Origin: Mermis nigrescens
Taxonomy: Eukaryota > Nematoda > Enoplea > Mermithida > Mermithidae
Assembly: GCA_036768485.1 (NCBI GenBank)
Contig: JAVLUZ010000507.1
Location: 186,001-250,000, forward strand
Direction of reading: 5' to 3'
DNA: 64,000 nt
Shown: positions 34,838 through 45,103 of the stretch, one piece after another
Layout: every line of letters begins with the position of its first letter
How positions within the stretch are numbered: the first letter of the stretch is position 1
Made by a program: the position numbers and the translations under genes
The notes under the pieces: model-generated
Seen by the model: only the letters and a program-made list of their open reading frames with translations
What the model was told of the DNA's origin: nothing
Databases searched by the model: none

Positions 34838-35484
34838 GACTTATTTTTGTCCAATTTTTCAACAAACTGCGCGTACGTGGTCTTTTTTTAAGCGCTGGCG
34901 GCGTTAGCGCCTCATAATTGTCTGATGGTGTGCTTTGCGTACGAGCTCTTTTGTCCATTGTAGAGGGAGTAGACATATCGGGCGATACATACAACTCTTT
35001 TTCTTGCAGTAAGCTTAAACGTTTTTATTTACAATAGATATTTTGGCACATTATCGTCCATTAATTTTGCAGAAAAATGGCGGCTCCTATAAGCGACAGA
35101 CTTATATTCGGGAAAAATCGGTAATTAAATCTACAATATTTGAACCAACAATTTTATTCCCAGCAATAATCATTTCACCTTTGTCAGACCATCTAATGTG
35201 TGGACTTGTGCGCGCATATTGTAATAATGAGCATGGCATTTTTTGCCATTTTATTGGTACTATGTTAAACACTGCCTCCTTTACGGAATCAATCACTTTA
35301 TTTTCCTGTGAGTCACGTGAAACCTGATTATTCAATTCCTTAATTTCTTATTGAAGCGGTTTTCAGAATCTTGCTTAGCAATTTGATACCTATGCAAAAT
35401 TTGATTATATTTTACTACTTTAGCATCAATGGGCAATGTCTTATCTTGCAAAATGCTTAACATTTCATTATCTAAATCTGACAT
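34833..35484 (-). pseudogene. Conserved Polinton protein with SNIVDL motif
   Basis: The start MSDLDNEMLSILQDKTLPID is followed by VVKYNQILHRYQIAKQD; after a frameshift come IRWSDKGEMIIAGNKIVGSN and IVDLITDF, then a Ser/Thr-rich and basic tail (TPPALKK). This is a recurrent Polinton protein of unknown role, probably virion-associated. Its TAA stop lies inside the TATA box of the next gene. The start overlaps the previous gene by about 17 bp. Confidence 0.65.
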
Positions 35485-35899
35485 ATATTTTTACATTGCT
35501 TTTGTTTTCTCCCGCAGCTAACTCGTGCGGTACTAAAATCATCTTGTTTGCGTGCATCATCGTTTTATTATTGCATCCGCTAATAATTGACCCGCAATTC
35601 CTAATATAGGCGCAAGGAGAATGGGTAGAAAACCGCCTTTTTGCACGAGCAAGTTCTTTTTTCGTTAATCGTTGCATTGCTATCAATTATACGCCTAAGC
35701 AGCGTTGTACTTAATCAATTTTTCAACTTCATTAGATTTTAAAGGAATATTGCCATTAAGAACATTGAGAATGCATTCGCATAAGAATATGATTAGATCA
35801 TTATCAGCAGTTTGTAATATTGCTCTACGCTGTTTAGGTCTAGCCTTGGCAGGCTTCGTCAATGTGACTAAAATTTTTGCGTAAACGTTTTGGAGCCAT
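35468..35899 (-). pseudogene. pVI/pX-like minor virion protein
   Basis: MAPKRLRKNF opens the frame, then KARPKQRRAILQTADNDLI and CECILNVLNGNIPLKSNEVE, and in a shifted frame the hydrophobic motif QKGGFLPILLAPILGIAGQL, which resembles membrane-active minor virion proteins of adenoviruses and adintoviruses. The end (MILVPHELA) is in yet another frame. A TATA box lies 36 bp upstream. Role by family resemblance only. Confidence 0.7.
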
Positions 35900-35934
35900 A
35901 TTTTAGAATGAATAAAAATTGCAATATACATTTC

Positions 35935-35941
35935 TTTTATA
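35935..35941 (-). promoter_or_regulatory. TATA box of pVI/pX gene, overlapping ATPase stop
   Basis: Minus-strand AAAAAGTATAAAAGAAATG; the TAA within it is the ATPase stop codon. ATG 36 bp downstream. Confidence 0.6.
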
Positions 35942-36542
35942 CTTTTTCAGTATAAACTACAGAACGATTTGAAAAGATTTTAGCTCTAAGACGTAAGTTT
36001 TCCGATATAGACGAGTCAAGTCGACTAAAGAAAATTGAAATGGTTCTTTTGTAGCATCATTAAGGCTTCTAGAAAAATTTAGGATTATGAGGGTAAAGCT
36101 GACGGGCCTAATGTTTGCACTTGAAGCCGATCTGAGGGGTTTTCATTAAAACTAAATATTCTGTGTTAATGCGACATGTTCTTAAACCCTTAAAAAATAT
36201 ATTTTGTACTATATGTACAACAGAAATGTTCCAGTGATGACACCCTCGTGTAAATAATATTTCATTTTCATTTCATGCATTAAGTCATCGATAATTACAA
36301 GCTGAGTTCATACGAATATTCTTTAACTAAACTTAAATCAGGAGGGCCTTTAATAAATTTTACAAAATTTTCAAATTCTTTATGTAAAGTTTGCTCTTCA
36401 GTGTAAAACCACCAAATATATTTAGGAGAGGGAAAAATCAACTCACCAATTTTTTTCACGAGTTGCCTAACAAAAGTCGTTTTCCCAGCTTTGTTGGTCC
36501 AGCTATGATGCACGTGAATGGGTGTTTAAAGCGTAGATCCAT
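35937..36542 (-). pseudogene. Polinton packaging ATPase (FtsK/HerA-type)
   Basis: The ATPase that would drive DNA into capsids. Near the start is the Walker A region CIIAGPTKLGK followed, after a 1-base shift, by KTTFVRQLVKKIG. Next come FPSPKYIWWFYTEEQ and the Walker B segment LVIIDDLMHEMK; further on HHWNISVVHIVQNIFF and the sensor-like LVLMKTP, then a C-terminus in a shifted frame. About 200 codons, usual for the family. The TAA stop falls inside the TATA box of the pVI/pX gene. The ATG is MDLRFKHPF at 36,542. Confidence 0.88.
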
Positions 36543-36706
36543 ATTAATTGCTAAAAGTTTGCTGCACCAATTGCTAATATAAAGGCTCACTCTGCCAACT
36601 CTAAAGAGTTGCCAGCCTGCGGACGTGGACCCGGAGCTTCTTTGCAGCGAGCCATTTTTTGTTTTTTTTTTCGTTTTTTTCTTTTTTTTCAATTCTACAA
36701 ATAATA

Positions 36707-37135
36707 TTACAAGTGTAAATTGTCAATAAGTCCCTTGATGCGATCAATTTGCGTTTCTACGGTATCTTCATTGCTTGTCTCCAAATCATCGGCATTCAGG
36801 GCGGAAGTGCTGCCACATTTTGTAGAAAATTTTCCGCTTGAAACTGTGCACATTACGTTCTAACGCAATTGCAAAAACCAAAACCTCGTATTTTTCTTTT
36901 CCACTGAGTCTATTTGTTTGATTCATAGTTTTCTGCTTTGAATTTCCATTGCTGTTTGTAGTGATCCGTAAAACGATTCCAGAAATACGAAGCAACGCGT
37001 GCCAAGTCACGGTTTTCATACAGATTATATGCAAATGAGGAGAGTAACTGATCACAGAGAAAATTACAAAAAGAGCTTCGCCACGAGCCAGTCTATGAAA
37101 CCGACTGAACAGTGCTGCGAAAATGAAACAGAATG
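36707..37135 (-). pseudogene. Unidentified Polinton ORF
   Basis: Open in pieces: one frame has YENRDLARVASYFWNRF, another an acidic C-terminus (NADDLETSNEDTVETQIDR, then GLIDNLHL) with a stop at 36,707. A TATA box (GTATAAAAG) at 37,159-37,165 shares extended sequence with the PolB promoter. No homologue recognised; its place between the integrase region and ATPase suggests an accessory or core protein. Confidence 0.4.
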
Positions 37136-37158
37136 AATAGTTTAAAGAGTAACTCTCC

Positions 37159-37165
37159 TTTTATA
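37159..37165 (-). promoter_or_regulatory. TATA box with AP-1-like site
   Basis: Minus-strand AAAAGTATAAAAGGAGAG, preceded by GATGACTCACC, a perfect TGACTCA word. Confidence 0.5.
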
Positions 37166-37270
37166 CTTTTGAGCAGGTGAGTCATCAAAAACCGGAATAA
37201 ACCGGAAAATGATTAATTAATCATGAAGGGAGGGGCTTTTTCAGGTTCAGCTGCAAAGATTTTTGTTCAG

Positions 37271-37582
37271 CTAACTATGCCTATGCAAAACCACAGACCC
37301 TGCCTCCTGCCCCGCCCTGTTGTACTCTACGCATTTTGGACACATTTGTATTGAGAAATAAACGCGACCCGAGTCTGTTACAAAACAGTCCCTTTCACAA
37401 CTACTTTTGACAAAGTAGCACAATTTAATCATAAGAGGGTACATAGGGCGAGGCAGATTGCGGGCACACAGTTCAATAGGAGGTTTAATACTCCTACCGA
37501 ATGGGCACCTGTCCTCAATAGTGGTTTTAGGCTTAACTTCGGAAGGTTTTTCCATTTTTGTTGCTTCGGATGATGTATCCAT
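37271..37582 (-). CDS. Cys-rich ORF of the Polinton, intact
   Basis: A 103-codon frame that is still fully open in an otherwise shattered element, with ATG at 37,582 and a TATA-like TATATAA box 32 bp upstream. It is hydrophilic at the N-terminus (MDTSSEATKMEKPSEVKPKT) and then has Cys at CPFG, ELCARN, KLCYF, SSCERDC and MCPKCVEYN, including one CxxC. The spacing suggests a zinc- or disulphide-stabilised fold. No family recognised. It lies just downstream of the integrase. Confidence 0.5.
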   Translation of the reverse strand: MDTSSEATKMEKPSEVKPKTTIEDRCPFGRSIKPPIELCARNLPRPMYPLMIKLCYFVKSSCERDCFVTDSGRVYFSIQMCPKCVEYNRAGQEAGSVVLHRHS

Positions 37583-37613
37583 TTTCGTTTTACATTTTTA
37601 GATCTCAAAGTTC

Positions 37614-37620
37614 TTATATA
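37614..37620 (-). promoter_or_regulatory. TATA-like box of the Cys-rich ORF
   Basis: Minus-strand AAGTCTATATAAGAAC, 32 bp before the ATG at 37,582. Confidence 0.5.
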
Positions 37621-37928
37621 GACTTAGATTTTTCACGATATGATTCAGCCAGCTATCGAATTTATCAGGATAGCACGCCATTTGACGAAATACTCAGTCT
37701 TTCCACGCCTTTTGCGCGTTTTTATTATTTTTCTATAATGTATACATTGTCAGTGCTTCGACTTTTTTGCATTTCTGGCTCATAAAATACGCCTTCTAGT
37801 TTTTCGCCCATTGTATCTTTCAGGACGTAAACGGGCGGTTTCTCTTTAACCGTTTATCAACTATAAGCGTTCTTCTCCGAGAGAAAGTTCAGCCTTTCCG
37901 TAGCCCCCCCCCTTTGCTTGTCTTTGTG

Positions 37929-38640
37929 CTATCCAGATGTCTTAAATAATATTTCACTTGTATCGGTACGGTTCTGCTTTTTTGCAAAATTTTTCGTTCT
38001 TTTCCCAGATGGTCTTGTTTCTATACCAATAGTGCGATGCTTTGTGTTATTATAGCCAATTAATAAATTTTTCAATACGTCTATGTATTTATACGTGTTG
38101 TGTTTCTGAAATAGCGCCACAGCCGTTCTTTTATTAATACGATTAAACCTTTCAACAACCGATGCCTTGAGCTCGCTGTTTATAGTAAAACTCAATATCG
38201 TTTTGTTGTAGAAAGTTTGGCTTTTTATTTGTAAATTCAGTGCCAGCGTCGCTTTACTTTCTGGCTTTTCGGCCGCCTTCTAAAATTGATCTAAATGCAT
38301 TTACTATGGCATCCGCGCTTTGTTTTTTATAGGTACGCTCATGCATATTTACTAAAGACATCGATACAGTTTAGTAGAAATGTGTAACCGTTGTTTTGTT
38401 TTTTAAGCGATTGCAAATCAGCTAAATCAATCGCCCATTGCTCGTCAATTCTTGATACTATAACTTTATTGCGGGCGTATTTTTCTTTGATGGTTTATGC
38501 ACCGTGTAAGCAGGCTGTGTTTCTAACCATTTTACTACCGTGTGTCTAGGCAGTTTAACTCGGGTACACAAAATATTTGCGCCAAAGTCTTAATGGTTTG
38601 TAATATACTTTTTTCCATGTAAATAGAAATATAATGCGTT
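37929..38640 (-). pseudogene. Polinton integrase (retroviral-type, DDE)
   Basis: It would insert the element. N-terminal part: VKLPRHTVVKWLETQPAYTV, then HKPSKK. The core begins with IDEQWAIDLADLQSL (first Asp) and LNCIDVFSKYA, then SDAGTEFTN (second Asp) and the ELKASVVERFNR segment with the catalytic Glu, followed by NTYKYIDVLKNLLIGYNNTK. The chromodomain sometimes found in this family was not seen. Frameshifts near 38,480, 38,330 and 38,220 break it. The N-terminal boundary is uncertain. Confidence 0.87.
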
Positions 38641-39790
38641 TTTTACCTTTTGCGATCATTACCGACAGTTAGAACACTTTTGCGAATTTTTGCAAAATTT
38701 TCCAGGTAAGTATTTTTCGAGTAACTTTTAAAATGCAATGTTTGCATTCGACTGCAAAGCTTATATCGTTTGATTTAGATCGAGGTCCGTCTACATCTTC
38801 AGAAAAAATACAACATATATTTATTTTTCTTGACAACATTCACCTCGGCAGAACATTTTAGGCACAATCTAAATGCCAAAACGTAATTTATTTTATCACT
38901 AACGATATCTAAAATGCAGTGCTTGCATCCTGGCTTAAAAATCTACACCATCGTCGCAAAAAATGGGGTTCTTTACGGAGGAAGCTGCATATTTCGTAAT
39001 GGTATGTTGATTTTGGCACTAGGAAACACAGAGGACACTGTGGGAGACTCATTTCTGCTAGAACCTAAACTACGCACTCTCTTATATACCTTTTCCAGCA
39101 GTTTTTCCAAAGCACATAAATTAGGATAGATAATATTATTGATGTAATGCAACCCATTATTTCATTATAAATGGGCTGCAGATGATTCTATCTATGCATT
39201 ATCGTTGATCATTTTAAAAATTAATGCTTCAAAAGCTTTTATAGACTATGTAGTACGCCTCTTTGCCGCATAATGCGTTGCCCCAGTGCCACCACTTGGA
39301 GGTGGGCGTACTTCGGCACCTTTTTTGTTTTTTTCTTTTTTTTTGATTTTTTTTTTCAACAAAATTAGACCACCCGTGTTTCGACTACCCACCGGCACTT
39401 GCTCTTTTCAGGGAGATCCGGCAGGCAGGCGAGAACAAAACTAAAATAGTAAACATAACCATCATACGAACAAAACAAAATGACGTCTTGTCCAGTCACG
39501 CTGTTTGGGTGAGTACTGGCTCAGTGGAACGAAATAAACAAAAAGATTGACCAAGCAAAGTGACGTCTTGTCAGTCACGCCTGTGTTTTCAAGACAGGTG
39601 CCCCAATACATAGGAACAGAAATAAACAAAAAATGATGGTCAGAGGTTAAATAATAAAATAAAGGCTTCAGGGTAAACAAAAAATATGCAGAAAAAGACT
39701 AAAAGCCATACGGCACAGTAGAGAAATCGGGCTTTACAACACGTTTATTATAAACAATTTTGTACTTTTGACGCATCTTCTGTCACAATA
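38641..39790. other. Polinton segment between integrase and polymerase
   Basis: Minus frames contain CLKCSAEVNVVKKNKY and CKHCILK (38,700-38,890), possible zinc ligands of an N-terminal integrase module or a separate small gene. A TATA box (GTCTATAAAAG) is at 39,237-39,243. Around 39,480-39,650 TGACGTCTTGTC and AATAAACAAAAA recur as a direct repeat. A 71-codon plus ORF at 38,914-39,129 is probably noise. Confidence 0.4.
39237..39243 (-). promoter_or_regulatory. TATA box upstream of integrase region
   Basis: Minus-strand TAGTCTATAAAAGC. The gene it serves is unclear because the integrase N-terminus is not defined. Confidence 0.45.
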
Positions 39791-39794
39791 GTAT

Positions 39795-42700
39795 GATCAG
39801 GCAAGCGTCGAATTTTGCGAAAATAACTTTTCCAACAATATTGTTTTCCTGTACAAACATTTTTTACCATTTTTTAATAATGATTGAAAATTAATTTTTG
39901 TGGCAGTCACTGACGACAATGTGAATCCACGGACCTTTATATGGTAATACATTTTACCATCCCTTGCTGAACATACTTTATACGCATAATTTTTAGGTCC
40001 GCCACTAACAAATTCGTCAATGTAGCTGCCTTCACCGTAATCTTTCAATTCATTTGTCATATTTCCTAAATATGATCCTATAGGCACTCGATATTCATCA
40101 TTGCCAAGTGTGCTTTAAAATATGACACTATCTGTGTCAGTATAGACACGATCGCCAGGATTTTTCGATATTCGTATAATCTGAGTCGCGCTTGAGATGT
40201 TGTAAGCTGCGAGCACGAGTTTGTATTTCCCATCATATCGGCAATTCATCTTCTTTCGCATGTGTAACGGCCATCAGATTTTTCATTAATCGCGTTAATT
40301 GAGTAAATTATATTTGAAGGGTCAAAAATTAAGTCGAAATAGTGGGGCCGGATCGGTAAAAAATGAAACTTTTGACATGTTATTTCACTGTCAAATTTCC
40401 CAAGTGCGCAAATTCAACATTAGTTTTGCGAGCGCGCATACCGCCGTTTTTCGTAATTTTTGTGGCATCTAGTTCGATTCCTTCGTTATCTTTGTGATTT
40501 TGCACGTATTTAGCTCTGTCGTCATCCGATTTTACTAGCTTGGTAACCGTCCGATTCTTGCTTTAGTTTCATGAATTTGTTAATATATGATGTAAATAGA
40601 CCACCGTCTGGGTTATTTATTTTATCATGACGCTCAGTCTTTTCATAGTGCCAGATTTCATATATTTCCATTATTTTTGTACCCCAATTCTAGCGCTGTC
40701 ACTTCGAGCGCGTTACCCAGGTGCCCACTATTGCACGTTCTTCGTCACTATGCTCGCATCTTGTTGTTTGATGCGTTTCAGTGCATGTTCTTATAGTGGA
40801 AAATACAATTTTCGCCAAATCTATAGGGCAATAAAGTGTTTGTTATACATTCCTGGGTGGAAGAATTTTGCTTTAATTAAACCTTCATACGGTCTGCTGT
40901 TGACTGTGATTTCAGAAAAATTTTCAGTCAAAATTTGTGGGTGGCCAATAGGGTACAGGCCGTATTTATTTACGGTCAGGTATAAGCTGCAGATATCTGT
41001 GTGTACATGATATGTTCTAAAGGATCGCCATTTTCACTGCGTTCAATTTTCTCATATAACTTTATTGCATTTGTGCGCCCACCATAAAACGCTTCTCTGG
41101 GGTCAAGCGGGTCAACAATCTTTATTGAATCGAAAAATTGTTTCATTACAAGATTTGCTTTTTAATTCCCGTCGTAATTCACACTCCCCAGAGTTCTATT
41201 ACATTATACCCCATTTTTCAATTGTTTTGCGCCGTCATTGTATTTTTGTAACGCTTTTTCGGCTGATGTTATTTGGTCTGCCGTCATTTGTGTTCGTTTT
41301 CATGCATTTCGGACACCCATGCCAGAGGCATCCATTGAATTCGTACACTGTCTTTTCATAAATTCCGTCTACGCGATAATTTACCCACTTTTGCTCGCCC
41401 GTGTTGCGTGCGTGTCTAATGTTGATTTTATTCATTTCGCTGATCCACTTTAACCATTTTATAGCTGTTATCAGATGCTTTTTCCATTTCGCCTATATCC
41501 TCTGCGGTACTATACCCCTGTGTTTTGGCTGTAAGTAAGTCGACCGGAAAACTTTGTTACACGCGCTCGCTATTGTTAAGGAACACTCAAAAGGATCCAT
41601 GCCGTCTCGGCCATAAATAATCCTTGAAATTTAAGGCAGCATCGCCTTAAAATGTCGACGTCAGACTCACAAATAAACCCAAAAGTTCCGACTTGAAATT
41701 AAAATTTTGCCCTTTTGTTCAGCGTACCATTTTTGAAAACTTTCTTTGTTTTTTGGGCTCATGGTGGCTGGGGAGTAGTACCACGCATCTGGCCACTCGC
41801 CTGCATAATTTTCATTTGCGTGTATTGAAAGATGCGGAAAAAGCCTTTTTTTAACTCAGGCTCATCGAACGTTTTTGGCAATAGCTAGGGCCATAGGCAG
41901 AAAATTGAATGAATCAATTAATTTATCGATCCTGCACTAGGCTCATGATTTCTAAACCCTTTGTGACTATAGTGGGCGCGACAGCTTGTTTAAACAGGTA
42001 TTTTAAAATAAAGTGTGCGTCAAAACCTTTAGCGTTATGAGCGATTGCTATAGCATTTTCAGGCCAAAAGAAAATCACCATCTGTGCAATTTTCGCCATA
42101 AAATATGCGCTTGTTTTCGCCGCATTTATCGCATAGTCAATCGGTTTGCTAGGCAGTCTGTACATACGTATGCGCTATACATAAATTTGGTTCATGCTCC
42201 ATCCTTGAACAACACGCCTTTTTCACCTGGACTTGAAATTCAAAAAGTTTGTCTTGCTTTTCTTTCATCTTTCACTAAACTATGACCACCAATGTTGCAC
42301 AATTCAAACATCATGTACATCAAGCACGTTTTACAACAGAAACGATACATTTATGTTTCGTATTTATCAATTCCTTTTTGTACAAGACCACAATTTTTAC
42401 GAGCATCTTTTGTTGACAAATCGACTTTTCATTTTTTCCGACTTTTTTATGATTTTCAAAACACTTCCGACCTCTAAATAGGCGATTACAGTCTGTACAT
42501 TCCACGAGAGCAACATTTGGGCATGCTGAACCGTAGCAACATGGGCAAAGTTTAGAACAACAGTGACCAATCTTATCGTTATAACCCTTGTTACAAACTT
42601 CGCAAAATAACCGCGATTCATAAAGCCGGTCATACTACCAATAACGTCAAAATGATTATTATTATGATACAAGTGTACTACTTTTCTGCGGACGGTCAGC

Positions 42701-43545
42701 AAAAATTATGGCATTACAGAAATCAGCGCTGAAAACTTTAATTTGAAAATTAGGCATTGCAGCCTGTAATGCTTGCAGCTCTCCACCTATACTGCAAGGG
42801 AGCCTATATGATCTGTTAAACTAGCGAGATTCATCAATTCTAGCGCTCTTGTTCGCTGCATAGTGTATCGACGTGCATCACCTCTGCACATGTGTTTACT
42901 TATTTTGCTTTAAGAGTTTTATCGTCAGGCTTTTCCATGTGCAACGCACGCGCTTTTGCTACTACTAATGCTCGGGGCAAACATAAATCATCATTGTTTT
43001 TAATTTTTTACAAAACAGTTTTTCATTATCATTTCCTTTTCCAAATTTATAAATCTACGTTTATGCTGTCCTGAACCATTTGGAGGGCTAACCTGTACAA
43101 TTTTTATCCGCGTTTCCGGCTGTTCGAGCTTTACTTCTTCATTAGACTGCAAAATGCGTTCGATAGTATGTACGATTTGCTCGCCGTTTATTTGTTCGCC
43201 TTTTCGGAAAGGTACAATCGCCGGTTTCTTCAGCGTCGGATGCGTGACCTGCACGCCCACCATCTCCGTACACTTGTCCCATCCATGATTTTCATGATCG
43301 CCCTATCAAAAATTTCGGCCAAATTTTTTTCCAAATCGAGATGATCGAGGTTCTTGAAATTCAACATGTACGCGCGTCCTTCTGTGTTGAATCGTTTTAT
43401 CTTTTGGATTTCTGGTTCCCCCAGTTCGTGAAATTCTTCTGAAACCACTCATCTACAACTTCAAGGTCTTCCTCCGCATTTCTTCGTCCGATTCGTACCA
43501 TGCATCTTGCGTTAATAATTCTTCCATTTCAATATTGGAGCCCAT
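39795..43545 (-). pseudogene. Protein-primed DNA polymerase B of the Polinton
   Basis: It would replicate the element. In order from ATG at 43,545: GRAYMLNFKNLDHLDLEKNL; VGVQVTHPTLKKPAIVPFRK; LCLPRALVVAKARALHMEK; a Cys/His-rich region (HLYHNNNHFDVIG, CTDCNRLFRGRKCFENHKK); the exonuclease motif AIAHNAKGFDAHFILKYLF; VDGIYEKTVYEFNGCLWHGC; palm motif A as DICSLY (about 41,000) with YPIGHPQILTENF; a degraded motif B region; motif C YTDTDS (about 40,140); and a C-terminus MTNELKDYGEGSYIDEF. About 1,250 codons, a full-length size. Many frameshifts. The proline usual in DxxSLYP is Leu here. A TATA box is 76 bp upstream. Confidence 0.92.
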
Positions 43546-43620
43546 TTTTAAAGTCACCTTCTTCTGGAGCAAAGATTTTGGAGAATGATTTTGCTGAGAA
43601 AGCGGTAGTTCGCTCTCTCC

Positions 43621-43627
43621 TTTTATA
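43621..43627 (-). promoter_or_regulatory. TATA box of PolB
   Basis: Minus-strand AAAAGTATAAAAGGAGAG, 76 bp before the ATG. The stretch around it resembles the promoter at 37,159, including a CCGGTTTTT word upstream. Confidence 0.6.
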
Positions 43628-43976
43628 CTTTTGAGATGACTAATCGAAAAAAAACCGGAAAAAAACTGAAAAATTGTAGCTTTTGTTGGACTTTGGACTC
43701 AGTCATATGACTAACGATGACTCATAGTTATTTTTAAAGTGAAACGATTTTTTTTTTGTATTTTTAGTATTTAAAAATGTTAAAAATGCTTAGTATGTGT
43801 CGGCAATTTTTTATAATGAGCATAAAGAATATTTTTAGCCAACAAACTAAATAATACACGATTTAAAGAGCATGTATCTGAGCAATATGTGATTAATCAT
43901 ACTACCTATACAGCACTTGTTGTGACCTGATCACAGCATTTTTAAATTAATGGATAAAAATTATGCATGTAGTCTA

Positions 43977-43986
43977 TAAAAGGAAT
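43977..43986 (+). promoter_or_regulatory. TATA box in right inverted repeat, outward
   Basis: GTCTATAAAAGG, mirror of the left copy and the same word found before several Polinton genes. Confidence 0.5.
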
Positions 43987-44034
43987 GTCTATTCAGTGTA
44001 AGCCTTGTGGAATGTATAGAGAATAAAATTTTTG

Positions 44035-44112
44035 TAGCGACGCTTTGTCTAGTCTAGTGGTAGAAGGTGGAACTTACGATTTCAGAACCTGGGGATTGAT
44101 TCTTGAAGGCAT
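44035..44112 (+). ncRNA. tRNA-like sequence in the right inverted repeat
   Basis: Mirror copy of the left one: the same A box and anticodon arm, with the B box decayed to GGGATTGATTC. Outward facing. Confidence 0.45.
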
Positions 44113-45103
44113 CAAATTTTATCAAAAAAGAAAATGTTCTGAAATGATTAAAACTGTTCCTTTTTATCCAGTGAATGGTTTATTAAAAATTATGTGAACC
44201 AAATTCTGAAGGTTGTGAAGTTGCTTAGTTTAGTACGAGTGTATGATGAATCATACTTCCTAGTTAAACCCGTGAAAATGATGTTTCAAATGTTACATTC
44301 GACGGAATTGCAAATATGCTCAGGCTGAACAGCCTGGGCCCCCGAGCTAGCTCGCCCCAGCTAGCTCTGGGACTTCAAGAGGGAGTATGGCCCGAACCCC
44401 TCCCCAGGAGCTAGCTCGCCCCAGCTTGCCCTGGTATTTCTCAGGGGTACAGTGCACTTGTGCCCTCAAGTACAAGTGTGCGAAATCGCTTTTGCGCCTA
44501 GCTGTGTAAGTGATTAATCATTCTTAGCGCCAGGATCAGCTGTTTTGCCGAGCTCAATGAGAAACGTCAAAAAATGCTTTTCGCCCTACTATCACTTGAA
44601 TTTCTGTGCTGCCCGCCTATGGGCGATTCCCCAACTTTTCCAAAAACAGTCGAAAATAGGTCCAAAAATTCGCTGCTCACGCGCAAAATGGTGTTTTTTC
44701 GACGTTTCGTATAGTCGACTTTCATTCAAAATGAGAATTTTTGACATTTCATGCAAAATTTGGTTAATTTCTTTCAGGCCAGCTAGAAAATGAATAAAAG
44801 TCATTAATATGTGTAATCCGGCGCGAAGTGCCCGAAAAATTTTGACATTATCAGTGCTTTTGCCTTGCCGTCAAAAATGATACAAAAAAATGGTTCCATC
44901 AAGTCAAAATCGCTGGATAGTACCTGGCTGGCTGACTCTTCAGTGGGAGCAATACTTCCTCGGCCCTCACACCCGCCCCCCATGTGCATGTGTGGTAGGT
45001 ACGTACATATATACTCGTACCTTAAATTTAAAGGTTTTACACTGTTAAATACTCGGGGGCAGGTACCTCGCACAGGGCCCCCAAATGCCTAAGACCGGGT
45101 CTG

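Larger units (their letters stand above)
30555..44549 (-). mobile_element. Maverick/Polinton, decayed, about 14.0 kb
   Basis: Identified by the combination of protein-primed PolB, retroviral-type integrase, packaging ATPase, major and minor capsid proteins and an adenain-like protease, all on one strand between inverted repeats of about 690 bp. It sits within a MITE; the flanking hexamers GAGCAG (30,549-30,554) and GAGCTC (44,550-44,555) agree at 4 of 6 bases, compatible with the 6-bp duplications of this family. Nearly all genes have indels or stops. A TBP homologue and TATA promoters are unusual additions. Confidence 0.93.
43872..44549 (-). repeat. Polinton right terminal inverted repeat
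   Basis: The inner edge is ATGTATCTGAGCAATATGTG; outward follow GTCTATAAAAGG, the tRNA-like sequence, the GAGCTAGCTCGCC block, and CAGCTGTTTTGCC at the end. The left and right copies have diverged visibly, so the insertion is not recent. Confidence 0.85.
30422..44621. mobile_element. Third nest level: split CACGTGGGC-family MITE
   Basis: The left half (30,422-30,554) starts CACACGTGGGCGCG and runs to TTTTTTGATGCCAAGTGAT. The right half (44,550-44,621) resumes with CAATGAGAAACGTC and ends GTGCTGCCCGCCTATG, as in unbroken copies. Flanks GGATGTTC and GGCGATTC agree at 5 of 8 bases. The MITE halves fix the ends of the Polinton that split it. Confidence 0.75.
30385..45103. mobile_element. Second nest level: split 3,156-family element
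   Basis: The left end is CAGTGACGGATCTGGG at 30,385. The right part (44,630-45,103) repeats the body of the 3,156 element (CCCCAACTTTTCCAAAAACA, then GTCGAAAATAGGTCC), includes a GGCGCGAAGTGCC motif and ends AGACCGGGTCTG. The two parts are separated by the MITE and Polinton. No target duplication was found. Confidence 0.65.

Noticed and set aside
38914..39129. 71-codon plus ORF in the Polinton
   Set aside because: Opposite strand to all other genes of the element, no motif, and it overlaps minus-strand Cys-containing frames.
30549..44555. Exact 6-bp target duplication of the Polinton
   Set aside because: GAGCAG and GAGCTC agree at only four bases; given as a candidate only, the boundary rests on the split MITE.
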